This document shows positions 36,096-43,563 of a DNA stretch of 64,000 nucleotides, piece by piece. The notes under the pieces are model-generated. The model worked only from the letters and a program-made list of their open reading frames with translations. It made no database searches and had not been told where the DNA came from. Every line of letters starts with the position of its first letter. The first letter of the stretch is position 1. The DNA lies in NCBI RefSeq assembly GCF_034424375.1, contig NZ_CP139965.1:5332001-5396000 (forward strand), in the 5' to 3' direction. The position numbers and the translations under genes were made by a program. Origin of the DNA: Paraburkholderia kururiensis (lineage in GTDB: Bacteria > Pseudomonadota > Gammaproteobacteria > Burkholderiales > Burkholderiaceae).

Positions 36096-36875
36096 ATGGA
36101 CATGGGCATCGCAGGACGCACCGCGCTCGTCTGCGCGGCGAGCAAGGGACTCGGACGCGGTTGCGCAGAAGCGCTGGCCGCCGAGGGCGTGAATCTCACC
36201 ATCGTCGCGCGCACGCAGGAGACACTCGAAGCCACGGCGGCCCAGATCCGCGCGAACACGGGCGTCGAGGTGAAGGCGGTGGCCTGCGACATCACCACGC
36301 CGGAAGGCCGCGCGGCCGCGCTCGCCGCGTGCCCGCGCCCGGACATTCTGGTCAACAACGCGGGCGGCCCGCCGCCGGGCGACTTCCGCCAGTTCGGCCA
36401 CGACGACTGGATTCGCGCGCTCGAAGCCAACATGCTCACCCCGATCGAGCTGATCCGCGCCACCGTCGACGCCATGATCGAGCGCGGGTTCGGCCGCATC
36501 GTGAACATCACGAGTTCGTCGGTGAAAGCGCCCATCGACGTGCTCGGGCTCTCCAACGGCGCGCGCTCGGGCCTCACGGGCTTCGTCGCGGGCGTGGCGC
36601 GCAAGGTCGCGCCGCACGGCGTGACGATCAACAACCTGCTGCCCGGCCTCTTCGATACCGACCGCATCGTCGCCACGATGGCGGCGCAGGCGAAGGCCGC
36701 GAACGTCTCGATCGAGGAAGCCCGCCGGCACCGCATGGCGTCCATTCCGGCGGGCCGCTTCGGTCAGCCCGACGAGTTCGGCCGTGCCTGCGCCTTCCTG
36801 TGCGGCGTGCACGCCGGCTACATCACGGGGCAAAATCTGTTGATCGACGGCGGCGCCTATCCGGGTACGTTCTGA
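36096..36875 (+). CDS. SDR-fold oxidoreductase lacking the canonical YxxxK catalytic pair
   Basis: The 259-residue protein has an SDR Rossmann fold: ALVCAASKGLGRGCAEAL (cofactor loop, with AASKGLG replacing TGxxxGxG), LVNNAGGP, and the catalytic-serine strand ITSSSVKAP. The expected YxxxK segment reads SNGARSGLTGF, so both the tyrosine and the lysine are replaced. This matches a divergent SDR subgroup often annotated as 3-oxoacyl-ACP reductase. Substrate unknown, and normal dehydrogenase chemistry is doubtful. AGAGGA precedes the ATG. mgsA follows 95 bp later. Confidence 0.82.
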   Translation: MDMGIAGRTALVCAASKGLGRGCAEALAAEGVNLTIVARTQETLEATAAQIRANTGVEVKAVACDITTPEGRAAALAACPRPDILVNNAGGPPPGDFRQFGHDDWIRALEANMLTPIELIRATVDAMIERGFGRIVNITSSSVKAPIDVLGLSNGARSGLTGFVAGVARKVAPHGVTINNLLPGLFDTDRIVATMAAQAKAANVSIEEARRHRMASIPAGRFGQPDEFGRACAFLCGVHAGYITGQNLLIDGGAYPGTF

Positions 36876-36970
36876 CGGAGGGCGCGTTCTAACAACCGCA
36901 GCCAGCAGCCAGGACCCGACCCGCCGCATCCATCACGTTCAACCAGACCAACCAAAGGGAGACCCACCTC

Positions 36971-37363
36971 ATGTCCACACGCGTCGCGCTCATTGCGCAC
37001 GACCACAAGAAAGACGACATCGTGAAGCTGGCCGGCGAGTATGCCGACACGCTGCGCCGCTGCCACCTCATCGCCACGGGCACCACGGGTTCGCGCATCG
37101 CGGCGGCGCACGGGCTCGAAGTGGAGCGCATGCTGTCGGGCCCGCACGGCGGCGACCTGCAGATCGGCGCGCAACTGGCCGAGGGCAAGGTGGACATGGT
37201 GATCTTCCTGCGCGATCCCATGACGCCGCAGCCGCACGAACCGGACATCAACGCGCTCGTGCGCGCCTGCGACGTCCACAACGTGCCGTGCGCGACCAAC
37301 ATCTCGACAGCACGCATGATCCTCGACGTGCTGGCGCTGCGCCTCGCTCAGGAAGGCGAGTGA
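36971..37363 (+). CDS. mgsA: methylglyoxal synthase
   Basis: MgsA converts dihydroxyacetone phosphate to methylglyoxal, releasing phosphate when sugar phosphates accumulate. The 130-residue protein has the family length, IALIAHDHKK-like start, ATGTTGSRI (phosphate binding), GPHGGDLQIGA with the catalytic aspartate, and FLRDPMTPQPHEPDI. GGGAG precedes the ATG. It lies between an atypical SDR and a quinone/NADPH oxidoreductase, all on the plus strand; a carbonyl-handling theme is possible but not shown. Confidence 0.95.
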   Translation: MSTRVALIAHDHKKDDIVKLAGEYADTLRRCHLIATGTTGSRIAAAHGLEVERMLSGPHGGDLQIGAQLAEGKVDMVIFLRDPMTPQPHEPDINALVRACDVHNVPCATNISTARMILDVLALRLAQEGE

Positions 37364-37399
37364 CGGCAGAGAAGGGCGCATGAAGCCCATCCGCCCTTC

Positions 37400-37435
37400 C
37401 AGCTTCGAATGCAGCTTCGATTCCAGCTTCGAATA
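37400..37435. repeat. three tandem copies of a 12-bp unit
   Basis: CAGCTTCGAATG, CAGCTTCGATTC and CAGCTTCGAATA follow one another in the mgsA-qorA gap. Two to three bases vary at the unit ends. It contains TTCGAA-type palindromes. It may be simple slippage or a small protein-binding array. Confidence 0.6.
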
Positions 37436-37460
37436 ACGACGGAACAGGAGACAGAACGAG

Positions 37461-38435
37461 ATGAGCAAGGCAATCCGATTCGAGCGCACCGGCGGCCCCG
37501 AGGTGATGAAGTGGGTCGACGTGCCCGTGGGCGACCCCGGCGAGGGCGAGATTCGCGTTCGCCAGCACGCGGTCGGGCTCAACTACATCGACGTGTATTT
37601 CCGCAGCGGGCTTTATCCGCTGCCGTTGCCGGGCGGGCTCGGCATGGAGGCGGCGGGCGAGGTGGCGGCCGTGGGCCCGGGCGTGACGAGCCTCGCGGTG
37701 GGCGACCGCGTGGCCTACGTGGCGCGCCCGCCCGGCGCGTATGCCGAGGAACGCGTGCTGGGCGCGGCGCAGGTCGTGAAGCTGCCGGACGCGCTCTCGT
37801 ACGAGCAGGCGGCCTCGGTGATGCTTCAGGGCCTCACGGCGCAATACCTGCTGCGCCGCACGTATGCGGTGAAGCCCGGCGACACGATCCTGATCCAGGC
37901 CGCCGCGGGCGGCGTGGGCCTGCTGGTGTGCCAGTGGGCCAAGGCGCTGGGCGCCACCGTGATCGGCACCGTGGGTTCGGACGACAAGGCCGCCATCGCG
38001 AAGGCGCACGGCTGCGACCACCCGATCGTCTACACGCGCGAGAACTTCACGAAGCGCGTGCGCGAGATCACCAACGGCGCGGGCGTGCCCGTGGTCTACG
38101 ACTCCATTGGCCGCGACACCTTTACCGGCTCGCTCGACTGCCTCGCGCCGCTCGGTCTCTTCGTGAGCTTTGGCAATGCGTCGGGACCGTTGCCGCCCAT
38201 CGACTCGTCCGAATTCGCGGGCCGCGGCTCGCTCTTCTTCACGCGCCCTACGCTCTTCACGTACATGTCCAAACGCGCCGACTACGAAGCGATGTCGGCC
38301 GAACTCTTCGACGTGCTCGCCTCGGGCAAGGTGAAGACGAGCATCAACCAGCGTTATGCGCTTGCCGACGTCGCCCGCGCGCATGAGGACCTCGAAGCGC
38401 GCAAGACGACGGGCTCCACGGTGCTGATGCCTTGA
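37461..38435 (+). CDS. qorA: NADPH:quinone oxidoreductase, zinc-independent MDR family
   Basis: The 324-residue protein has the Qor layout: GroES-like N-terminal domain (GLNYIDVYFRSGLYP), then the NADPH-binding Rossmann domain with AAAGGVGLLVCQWAKALGA. It lacks the zinc-ligand cysteines of alcohol dehydrogenases. It reduces quinones by one electron in known homologues. CAGGAG lies upstream of ATG 37461. A strong intrinsic terminator follows 38 bp after the stop. Confidence 0.9.
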   Translation: MSKAIRFERTGGPEVMKWVDVPVGDPGEGEIRVRQHAVGLNYIDVYFRSGLYPLPLPGGLGMEAAGEVAAVGPGVTSLAVGDRVAYVARPPGAYAEERVLGAAQVVKLPDALSYEQAASVMLQGLTAQYLLRRTYAVKPGDTILIQAAAGGVGLLVCQWAKALGATVIGTVGSDDKAAIAKAHGCDHPIVYTRENFTKRVREITNGAGVPVVYDSIGRDTFTGSLDCLAPLGLFVSFGNASGPLPPIDSSEFAGRGSLFFTRPTLFTYMSKRADYEAMSAELFDVLASGKVKTSINQRYALADVARAHEDLEARKTTGSTVLMP

Positions 38436-38472
38436 GCGGCACAGGCTTCTTTTTTCCCGGCGACTTTTGCAG

Positions 38473-38501
38473 AAACGGCGGCAGCTTTGCCGCCGTTTTT
38501 T
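38473..38501 (+). terminator. intrinsic terminator after qorA
   Basis: AAACGGCGGCA (38473-38483) pairs perfectly with TGCCGCCGTTT (38488-38498) across a 4-base loop, running into six T residues (38496-38501). It separates the qorA transcript from the kdp operon. Confidence 0.93.
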
Positions 38502-38542
38502 CTTACGTCCGCGCGTCGAACGAGCCCAACGGACGCTCGGCG

Positions 38543-38591
38543 TTTACGCGCTTTTTACACCGCCGCCCCTCACCTTTAACCCGCCCTTTAC
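38543..38591 (+). promoter_or_regulatory. TTTAC direct repeats upstream of kdp, possible KdpE binding region
   Basis: TTTAC occurs at 38543, 38554 and 38587, with TTTAAC at 38575; the 11-, 21- and 12-bp steps are close to helical turns, as expected for OmpR/PhoB-type regulators. CTTTTTACACCGCCGCCCC (38551-38569) resembles the T-rich plus ACACC core of the E. coli kdpFABC operator as I recall it. The array lies 55-100 bp before the first ORF of the operon, whose last gene encodes KdpE. Confidence 0.5.
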
Positions 38592-38645
38592 ATCCAACCG
38601 ACTAACGTTGCATCCATCCGTAATCCATCATCGGAGAACACCAAC

Positions 38646-38759
38646 ATGGATGCGCTGTACGTCGGGGGAATCGTGGCTTTCGCCGCGCTCACCTATGCCC
38701 TGATCGCCGGTTGCCAGAAGCTCACGCAATACCGGCGCGGCCAGGGGGCACGGTCATGA
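38646..38759 (+). CDS. 37-residue membrane peptide upstream of kdpF
   Basis: A short frame with GGAGAA upstream of ATG 38646 encodes one transmembrane helix (YVGGIVAFAALTYALIAG) followed by a basic tail (KLTQYRRGQGARS). Its stop overlaps the kdpF start (ATGA), so it is translationally coupled to the Kdp operon. I recall similar ORFs before kdpF in other proteobacteria but no assigned role. It could be an accessory Kdp subunit resembling KdpF. Confidence 0.7.
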   Translation: MDALYVGGIVAFAALTYALIAGCQKLTQYRRGQGARS

Positions 38760-38848
38760 ACTGGATGCTTTGGCTCTCGGCAGCGGCCACGCTGTTGCTG
38801 TTCGTCTATCTCGTCCATGCGCTGCTGCGCGCGGAGGACCTGGAATGA
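38756..38848 (+). CDS. kdpF: K+-transporting ATPase subunit KdpF
   Basis: The 30-residue peptide is a single hydrophobic helix (LWLSAAATLLLFVYLVHALL) ending RAEDLE, the usual KdpF form. KdpF stabilises the KdpABC complex by lying between subunits. Start and stop both overlap neighbours through ATGA junctions (38756-38759 and 38845-38848), giving tight coupling with the ORF before it and with kdpA. Confidence 0.85.
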   Translation: MNWMLWLSAAATLLLFVYLVHALLRAEDLE

Positions 38849-40650
38849 ACCTCGACAACCTCCAGCAGCCGCTCGTCTATCTGGTCGTTCTGCTGCTGCT
38901 CGCCGTGCCCGTTTCGCGATACCTCACGAACGTGATGGACGGCACGTCGCGCGTCGTGCGCCTGTTCGCGCCGCTCGAACGTTTTTTGTTTCGCGTGGCC
39001 GGTGTCGATGCGCAGGCCGAGATGGGCTGGAAGCACTACGCCGTCGCGACCATCGCGTTCAACCTGTTGGGCGCGCTGTTTCTCTATCTGTTGCTGCGCG
39101 TGCAAGGCTTATTGCCCGGCAACCCGCAGGGCTTTGGTCCCATGACCGTCGACGGCGCGTTCAACACGGCCGTGAGCTTCGTCACGAACACGAACTGGCA
39201 GGACTACTCACCGGAACAGACGGTGAGCTATCTCACGCAGATGCTCGGCTTCACGGTGCAGAACTTCCTCTCGGCGACCACCGGCATCGTCGTGGTCATC
39301 GCGTTGATTCGCGGCTTCGCGCGTCACACCGCGAAGACCATCGGCAACTTCTGGGTGGACGTGACGCGCGTCACGCTCTACGTGCTCGTGCCGATGTCGG
39401 CGCTCATCGCCGCGCTGCTGATGAGCCAGGGGATGATCCAGAACTTCCGCGCGTATGAAGACGTGCCCGTTCTCCAGACCACGACGTACGCGGCGCCGAA
39501 GCTCGACGCCGCGGGCAATCCGGTGAAGGACGCGAAGGGCAACCCTGTGACGGTCGACACGAAGGTCGCATCGCAAACGCTCGCCATGGGCCCGGTCGCC
39601 TCGCAGGTCGCGATCAAGATGCTCGGCACGAACGGCGGCGGCTTCTTCAACGCCAACTCGGCGCATCCGTATGAGAACCCCACGCCGTTCGCCAACTTCG
39701 TGGAAGTGATTGCGATTCTTCTGCTGCCCGCGGCGCTCTGCCTCACGTTCGGCCAGATGGTGCTGGACCGCCGCCAGGGCGTGGCCGTGCTCGCCGCGAT
39801 GACGATCGCGTTCGCCATCGGCGTGTGGGGCGAAATCAGCGCCGAGCAGGCGGGCAATCCGCTCTATGCGTCGCTCAACGTCGATCAGCAGGCGAGCGCG
39901 CTGCAATCGGGCGGCAACATGGAAGGCAAGGAGACGCGCTTCGGCATCGCGCAGTCCGGCATCTTCACGGTGGCGACCACCGCTGCGTCGTGCGGCGCCG
40001 TGAACACGATGCACGACTCGCTCACGCCGTTGGGCGGCCTCGTTCCGCTGCTGCTGATCCAGTTGGGTGAAGTGATTTTCGGCGGCGTGGGTTCGGGCCT
40101 CTACGGCATGCTCGTGTTCGCGCTGCTCGCCGTGTTCGTGGCGGGGCTCATGATCGGCCGCACGCCGGAATACGTCGGCAAGAAGATCGAGTCGTACGAG
40201 ATGAAGATGGTCTCCATCGTCGTGCTGCTCACGCCGCTGCTCGTGCTGGTCGGGACCTCGATTGCGGTGCTCACGAGTGCGGGCACCGCGGGTATCGCCA
40301 ACCCGGGGCCGCATGGCTTCTCCGAAATTCTCTACGCGTTCAGCTCCGCGGCGAACAACAACGGCAGCGCGTTCGCGGGCCTTTCGGTGAACACGCCGTT
40401 CTACAACACGCTGCTCGCCATCGCGATGTGGTTCGGCCGTTTCGGCACCATCGTGCCGGTGCTCGCCATCGCGGGGTCGCTCGCGGAAAAGAAACGCATC
40501 GGCGTGACGGCCGGCACGTTGCCCACGCACGGCGCGCTCTTCGTCGTGCTGTTGCTCGGCACCGTGGTGCTGGTGGGCGCGCTCACCTATGTGCCGGCGC
40601 TCGCGCTCGGCCCCGGCGTCGAGCATCTGATGATGGTGGCGGGCCACTGA
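38845..40650 (+). CDS. kdpA: K+-transporting ATPase subunit KdpA (channel-like subunit)
   Basis: KdpA is the K+-selective inner-membrane subunit of the high-affinity KdpFABC pump, related to K+ channels and Trk/Ktr. The 601-residue protein has about ten transmembrane helices and four selectivity-filter-like loops: NTNWQ(D)Y near residue 115, GTNGGGFFN near 270, TTAASCGAVN near 378 and AANNNGSAF near 510. Start ATG 38845 overlaps the kdpF stop. Confidence 0.96.
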   Translation: MNLDNLQQPLVYLVVLLLLAVPVSRYLTNVMDGTSRVVRLFAPLERFLFRVAGVDAQAEMGWKHYAVATIAFNLLGALFLYLLLRVQGLLPGNPQGFGPMTVDGAFNTAVSFVTNTNWQDYSPEQTVSYLTQMLGFTVQNFLSATTGIVVVIALIRGFARHTAKTIGNFWVDVTRVTLYVLVPMSALIAALLMSQGMIQNFRAYEDVPVLQTTTYAAPKLDAAGNPVKDAKGNPVTVDTKVASQTLAMGPVASQVAIKMLGTNGGGFFNANSAHPYENPTPFANFVEVIAILLLPAALCLTFGQMVLDRRQGVAVLAAMTIAFAIGVWGEISAEQAGNPLYASLNVDQQASALQSGGNMEGKETRFGIAQSGIFTVATTAASCGAVNTMHDSLTPLGGLVPLLLIQLGEVIFGGVGSGLYGMLVFALLAVFVAGLMIGRTPEYVGKKIESYEMKMVSIVVLLTPLLVLVGTSIAVLTSAGTAGIANPGPHGFSEILYAFSSAANNNGSAFAGLSVNTPFYNTLLAIAMWFGRFGTIVPVLAIAGSLAEKKRIGVTAGTLPTHGALFVVLLLGTVVLVGALTYVPALALGPGVEHLMMVAGH

Positions 40651-40674
40651 CACGCATTCGGGAACTCAAGAATC

Positions 40675-42780
40675 ATGAATCAACATTCCGCAACCCGCTC
40701 CATGTTCGATCCGGCGCTCGTGCGCCCGGCCATCGCGGAGTCGTTCAGGAAACTGAATCCGCGCACGCAGTTGCGCAACCCGGTGATGTTCTGCGTCTAT
40801 GTGGGCAGCGTGCTCACCACGATCCTCTGGATCGCCGCGCTGGGCGGCGAGGCCGAGGCGCCCGCGGGCTTCATTCTCGCCGTCGCGCTCTGGCTGTGGT
40901 TCACGGTGCTCTTCGCCAACTTCGCGGAGGCGCTGGCCGAGGGCCGCTCGAAGGCTCAGGCCGCTTCGCTGCGTCAGGCGAAGAAGGACGTGATGGCCAA
41001 GAAGCTCAACGAGCCGCATCCGAAGTCGCCCGTGCGCATCACCACGGCCACGGACCTGCGCAAGGGCGACGTCGTGCTCGTCGAAGCGGGCGACGTGATT
41101 CCGGCGGACGGCGAAGTGATCGAAGGCGTCGCCTCGGTGGACGAGTCGGCCATCACGGGCGAATCCGCGCCCGTGATCCGCGAGTCGGGCGGCGACTTTT
41201 CGTCGGTGACGGGCGGCACGCGCGTGCTCTCGGACTGGATCGTCGTGCGCGTTTCGGTGAACCCGGGCGAGGCGTTTTTGGACCGCATGATCGCGATGGT
41301 GGAAGGCGCGAAGCGCCAGAAGACGCCGAACGAAGTGGCGCTCACGATCCTGCTCGTCGCGCTCACCATCGTGCTGCTGCTCGCCACGGCCACGCTGCTG
41401 CCATTTTCGATGTTCTCGGTGGCGGCCGTGAAGGCCGGCCACGTGGTCACGATCACAGCGCTCGTCGCGTTGCTGGTGTGCCTGATTCCGACCACCATCG
41501 GCGGGCTGCTTTCCGCGATTGGCGTGGCGGGCATGAGCCGCATGATGCAGGCCAACGTGATCGCCACGTCGGGCCGCGCCGTGGAAGCCGCGGGCGACGT
41601 GGACGTGCTGCTGCTCGACAAGACCGGCACCATCACGCTCGGCAACCGCCAGGCGTCGACCTTTCTGCCCGCGCCCGGCGTTTCCGAAGAAGCGCTCGCG
41701 GATGCGGCGCAGCTTTCGTCGCTCGCCGACGAAACGCCTGAAGGCCGCAGCATCGTCGTGCTCGCGAAGCAGCGCTTCAACATCCGTCAGCGCGACATGG
41801 CCGCGCTCAACGCGGTGTTCATCGCGTTCAGCGCGCAGACGCGCATGAGCGGCGTGGACCTTGCACCCGCAGCCCCCGGCGCCGCCGCGCGCGAAATCCG
41901 CAAGGGCGCGTCCGATGCCGTGAAGCAGTACGTCGAATCGAACGGCGGCCGCTATCCGGCCGAGGTCAACCAGGCCGTCACTGACGTCGCGCGCCGCGGC
42001 AGCACGCCGCTCGTGGTCGCGGAAAAGAGCGCGAACGGTACGCGTGTGCTCGGCGTGATCGAACTCAAGGACATCGTGAAGGGGGGCATCAAGGAGCGCT
42101 TCGCGGAGCTGCGCAAGATGGGCATCAAGACCGTGATGATCACGGGCGACAACCGCCTCACGGCGGCGGCCATCGCGGCGGAAGCGGGCGTGGACGACTT
42201 TCTCGCCGAAGCCACGCCCGAAGCGAAGCTCAAGATGATCCGCTCGCACCAGGCCGAAGGCCGCCTCGTGGCGATGACGGGCGACGGCACCAACGACGCG
42301 CCCGCGCTCGCCCAGGCCGACGTCGCCGTCGCGATGAACACGGGCACGCAGGCCGCGAAGGAAGCGGGCAACATGGTCGATCTCGATTCGAACCCGACCA
42401 AGCTCATCGAGATCGTGGAGATCGGCAAGCAGATGCTGATGACGCGCGGCTCGCTCACCACGTTTTCCATTGCGAACGACGTGGCGAAGTACTTCGCCAT
42501 CATTCCCGCAGCGTTCGCCACGACCTACCCGCAACTGCGCGTGCTCGACGTGATGCACCTGAGTTCGCCGTCGTCGGCGATCATGTCAGCGGTGATCTTC
42601 AACGCGCTCATCATCGTCGCGCTCATTCCGCTCGCGCTGAAGGGCGTGAAGTACCGGCCGCTCGGCGCGGCCGCCATCCTGCGCCGCAACCTGCTGGTCT
42701 ATGGCCTCGGCGGCCTCTTGCTGCCGTTCCCGTTCATCAAGCTCATCGACATGATGCTCACCGCGTTCGGGTGGGTGTGA
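40675..42780 (+). CDS. kdpB: K+-transporting P-type ATPase subunit KdpB
   Basis: KdpB is the ATP-hydrolysing subunit of the pump. The 701-residue protein has the phosphorylated aspartate D315 in LLDKTGTIT, the actuator motif ITGESAPV (TGES), the hinge MTGDGTNDAPALAQADVAVAM, and seven transmembrane helices including LLVCLIPTTIGGLL. The residues needed for a functional pump are all seen. It follows kdpA by 24 bp. Confidence 0.96.
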   Translation: MNQHSATRSMFDPALVRPAIAESFRKLNPRTQLRNPVMFCVYVGSVLTTILWIAALGGEAEAPAGFILAVALWLWFTVLFANFAEALAEGRSKAQAASLRQAKKDVMAKKLNEPHPKSPVRITTATDLRKGDVVLVEAGDVIPADGEVIEGVASVDESAITGESAPVIRESGGDFSSVTGGTRVLSDWIVVRVSVNPGEAFLDRMIAMVEGAKRQKTPNEVALTILLVALTIVLLLATATLLPFSMFSVAAVKAGHVVTITALVALLVCLIPTTIGGLLSAIGVAGMSRMMQANVIATSGRAVEAAGDVDVLLLDKTGTITLGNRQASTFLPAPGVSEEALADAAQLSSLADETPEGRSIVVLAKQRFNIRQRDMAALNAVFIAFSAQTRMSGVDLAPAAPGAAAREIRKGASDAVKQYVESNGGRYPAEVNQAVTDVARRGSTPLVVAEKSANGTRVLGVIELKDIVKGGIKERFAELRKMGIKTVMITGDNRLTAAAIAAEAGVDDFLAEATPEAKLKMIRSHQAEGRLVAMTGDGTNDAPALAQADVAVAMNTGTQAAKEAGNMVDLDSNPTKLIEIVEIGKQMLMTRGSLTTFSIANDVAKYFAIIPAAFATTYPQLRVLDVMHLSSPSSAIMSAVIFNALIIVALIPLALKGVKYRPLGAAAILRRNLLVYGLGGLLLPFPFIKLIDMMLTAFGWV

Positions 42781-42810
42781 AACATGCCGGACATCGAAGG
42801 ATCGACCATC

Positions 42811-43389
42811 ATGAAATCGCTATTTCGTCCGCTCGTCGTGATCTTTGCCGTGCTCACGGCGCTCACGGGGCTCGCGTATCCCGCCGTGATGACGGCGTTC
42901 GGCCAGGCCGTCTTTCCGTACGAGGCCAACGGCAGCCTGATCGAAGTGAACGGCAAGCCGGTCGGCTCGGCGCTGATCGGCCAGCAGTTCGACGCGCCTC
43001 AGTACTTCTGGGGCCGTCTCTCCGCGACGACGCCGATGCCGTATAACGCGCAGGGCTCGTCGGGCTCGAACTTCGGACCGACCAACCCCGCGCTCGCCGA
43101 CGAGATCAAAGGACGCCTCGACGCGCTCAAGGCCGCGGGCACGGATATGTCGAAGCCGGTGCCGGTGGATCTCGTGACGTCGTCGGCAAGCGGGCTCGAC
43201 CCCGAGATCTCGCCCGCCGCCGCGGCGTACCAGGTGGAGCGCGTGGCGAAGGCGCGCCACCTGAGCGCGAACGACGTGCAGGCGCTCGTGGACCGCTACA
43301 CGTCGGGCCGCCAGTTCGGTCTCTTCGGCGAGCCGCGCGTGAACGTGCTGAAGCTCAATCTCGCGCTCGACGCTGCACAGCACGGCTGA
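42811..43389 (+). CDS. kdpC: K+-transporting ATPase subunit KdpC
   Basis: KdpC is the periplasmic single-helix subunit that assists the pump. The 192-residue protein has one N-terminal helix (VVIFAVLTALTGLAYPAVM), then FGQAVFPYEANGS, GQQFDAPQYFWGRLSAT and VPVDLVTSSASGLDPEISPAAA, all KdpC hallmarks. Start ATG 42811 is preferred; ATG 42784 would add nine residues with no family match. Confidence 0.95.
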   Translation: MKSLFRPLVVIFAVLTALTGLAYPAVMTAFGQAVFPYEANGSLIEVNGKPVGSALIGQQFDAPQYFWGRLSATTPMPYNAQGSSGSNFGPTNPALADEIKGRLDALKAAGTDMSKPVPVDLVTSSASGLDPEISPAAAAYQVERVAKARHLSANDVQALVDRYTSGRQFGLFGEPRVNVLKLNLALDAAQHG

Positions 43390-43563
43390 AGCGACGTTGA
43401 GCTAGACGGAGGCAGACGGCGGCGCGCGACACGGCGCCGCCGCGTTGCCATTTTCACGGCGCGGTGCGACGATGGCCGCGGCAATGCGCCTGCGCAATAC
43501 GGCCAAAGAAACCTGGCGCACGTACCCGCTTAACGGCGGGCCATCCCTCGACTCCCCTGGCGT

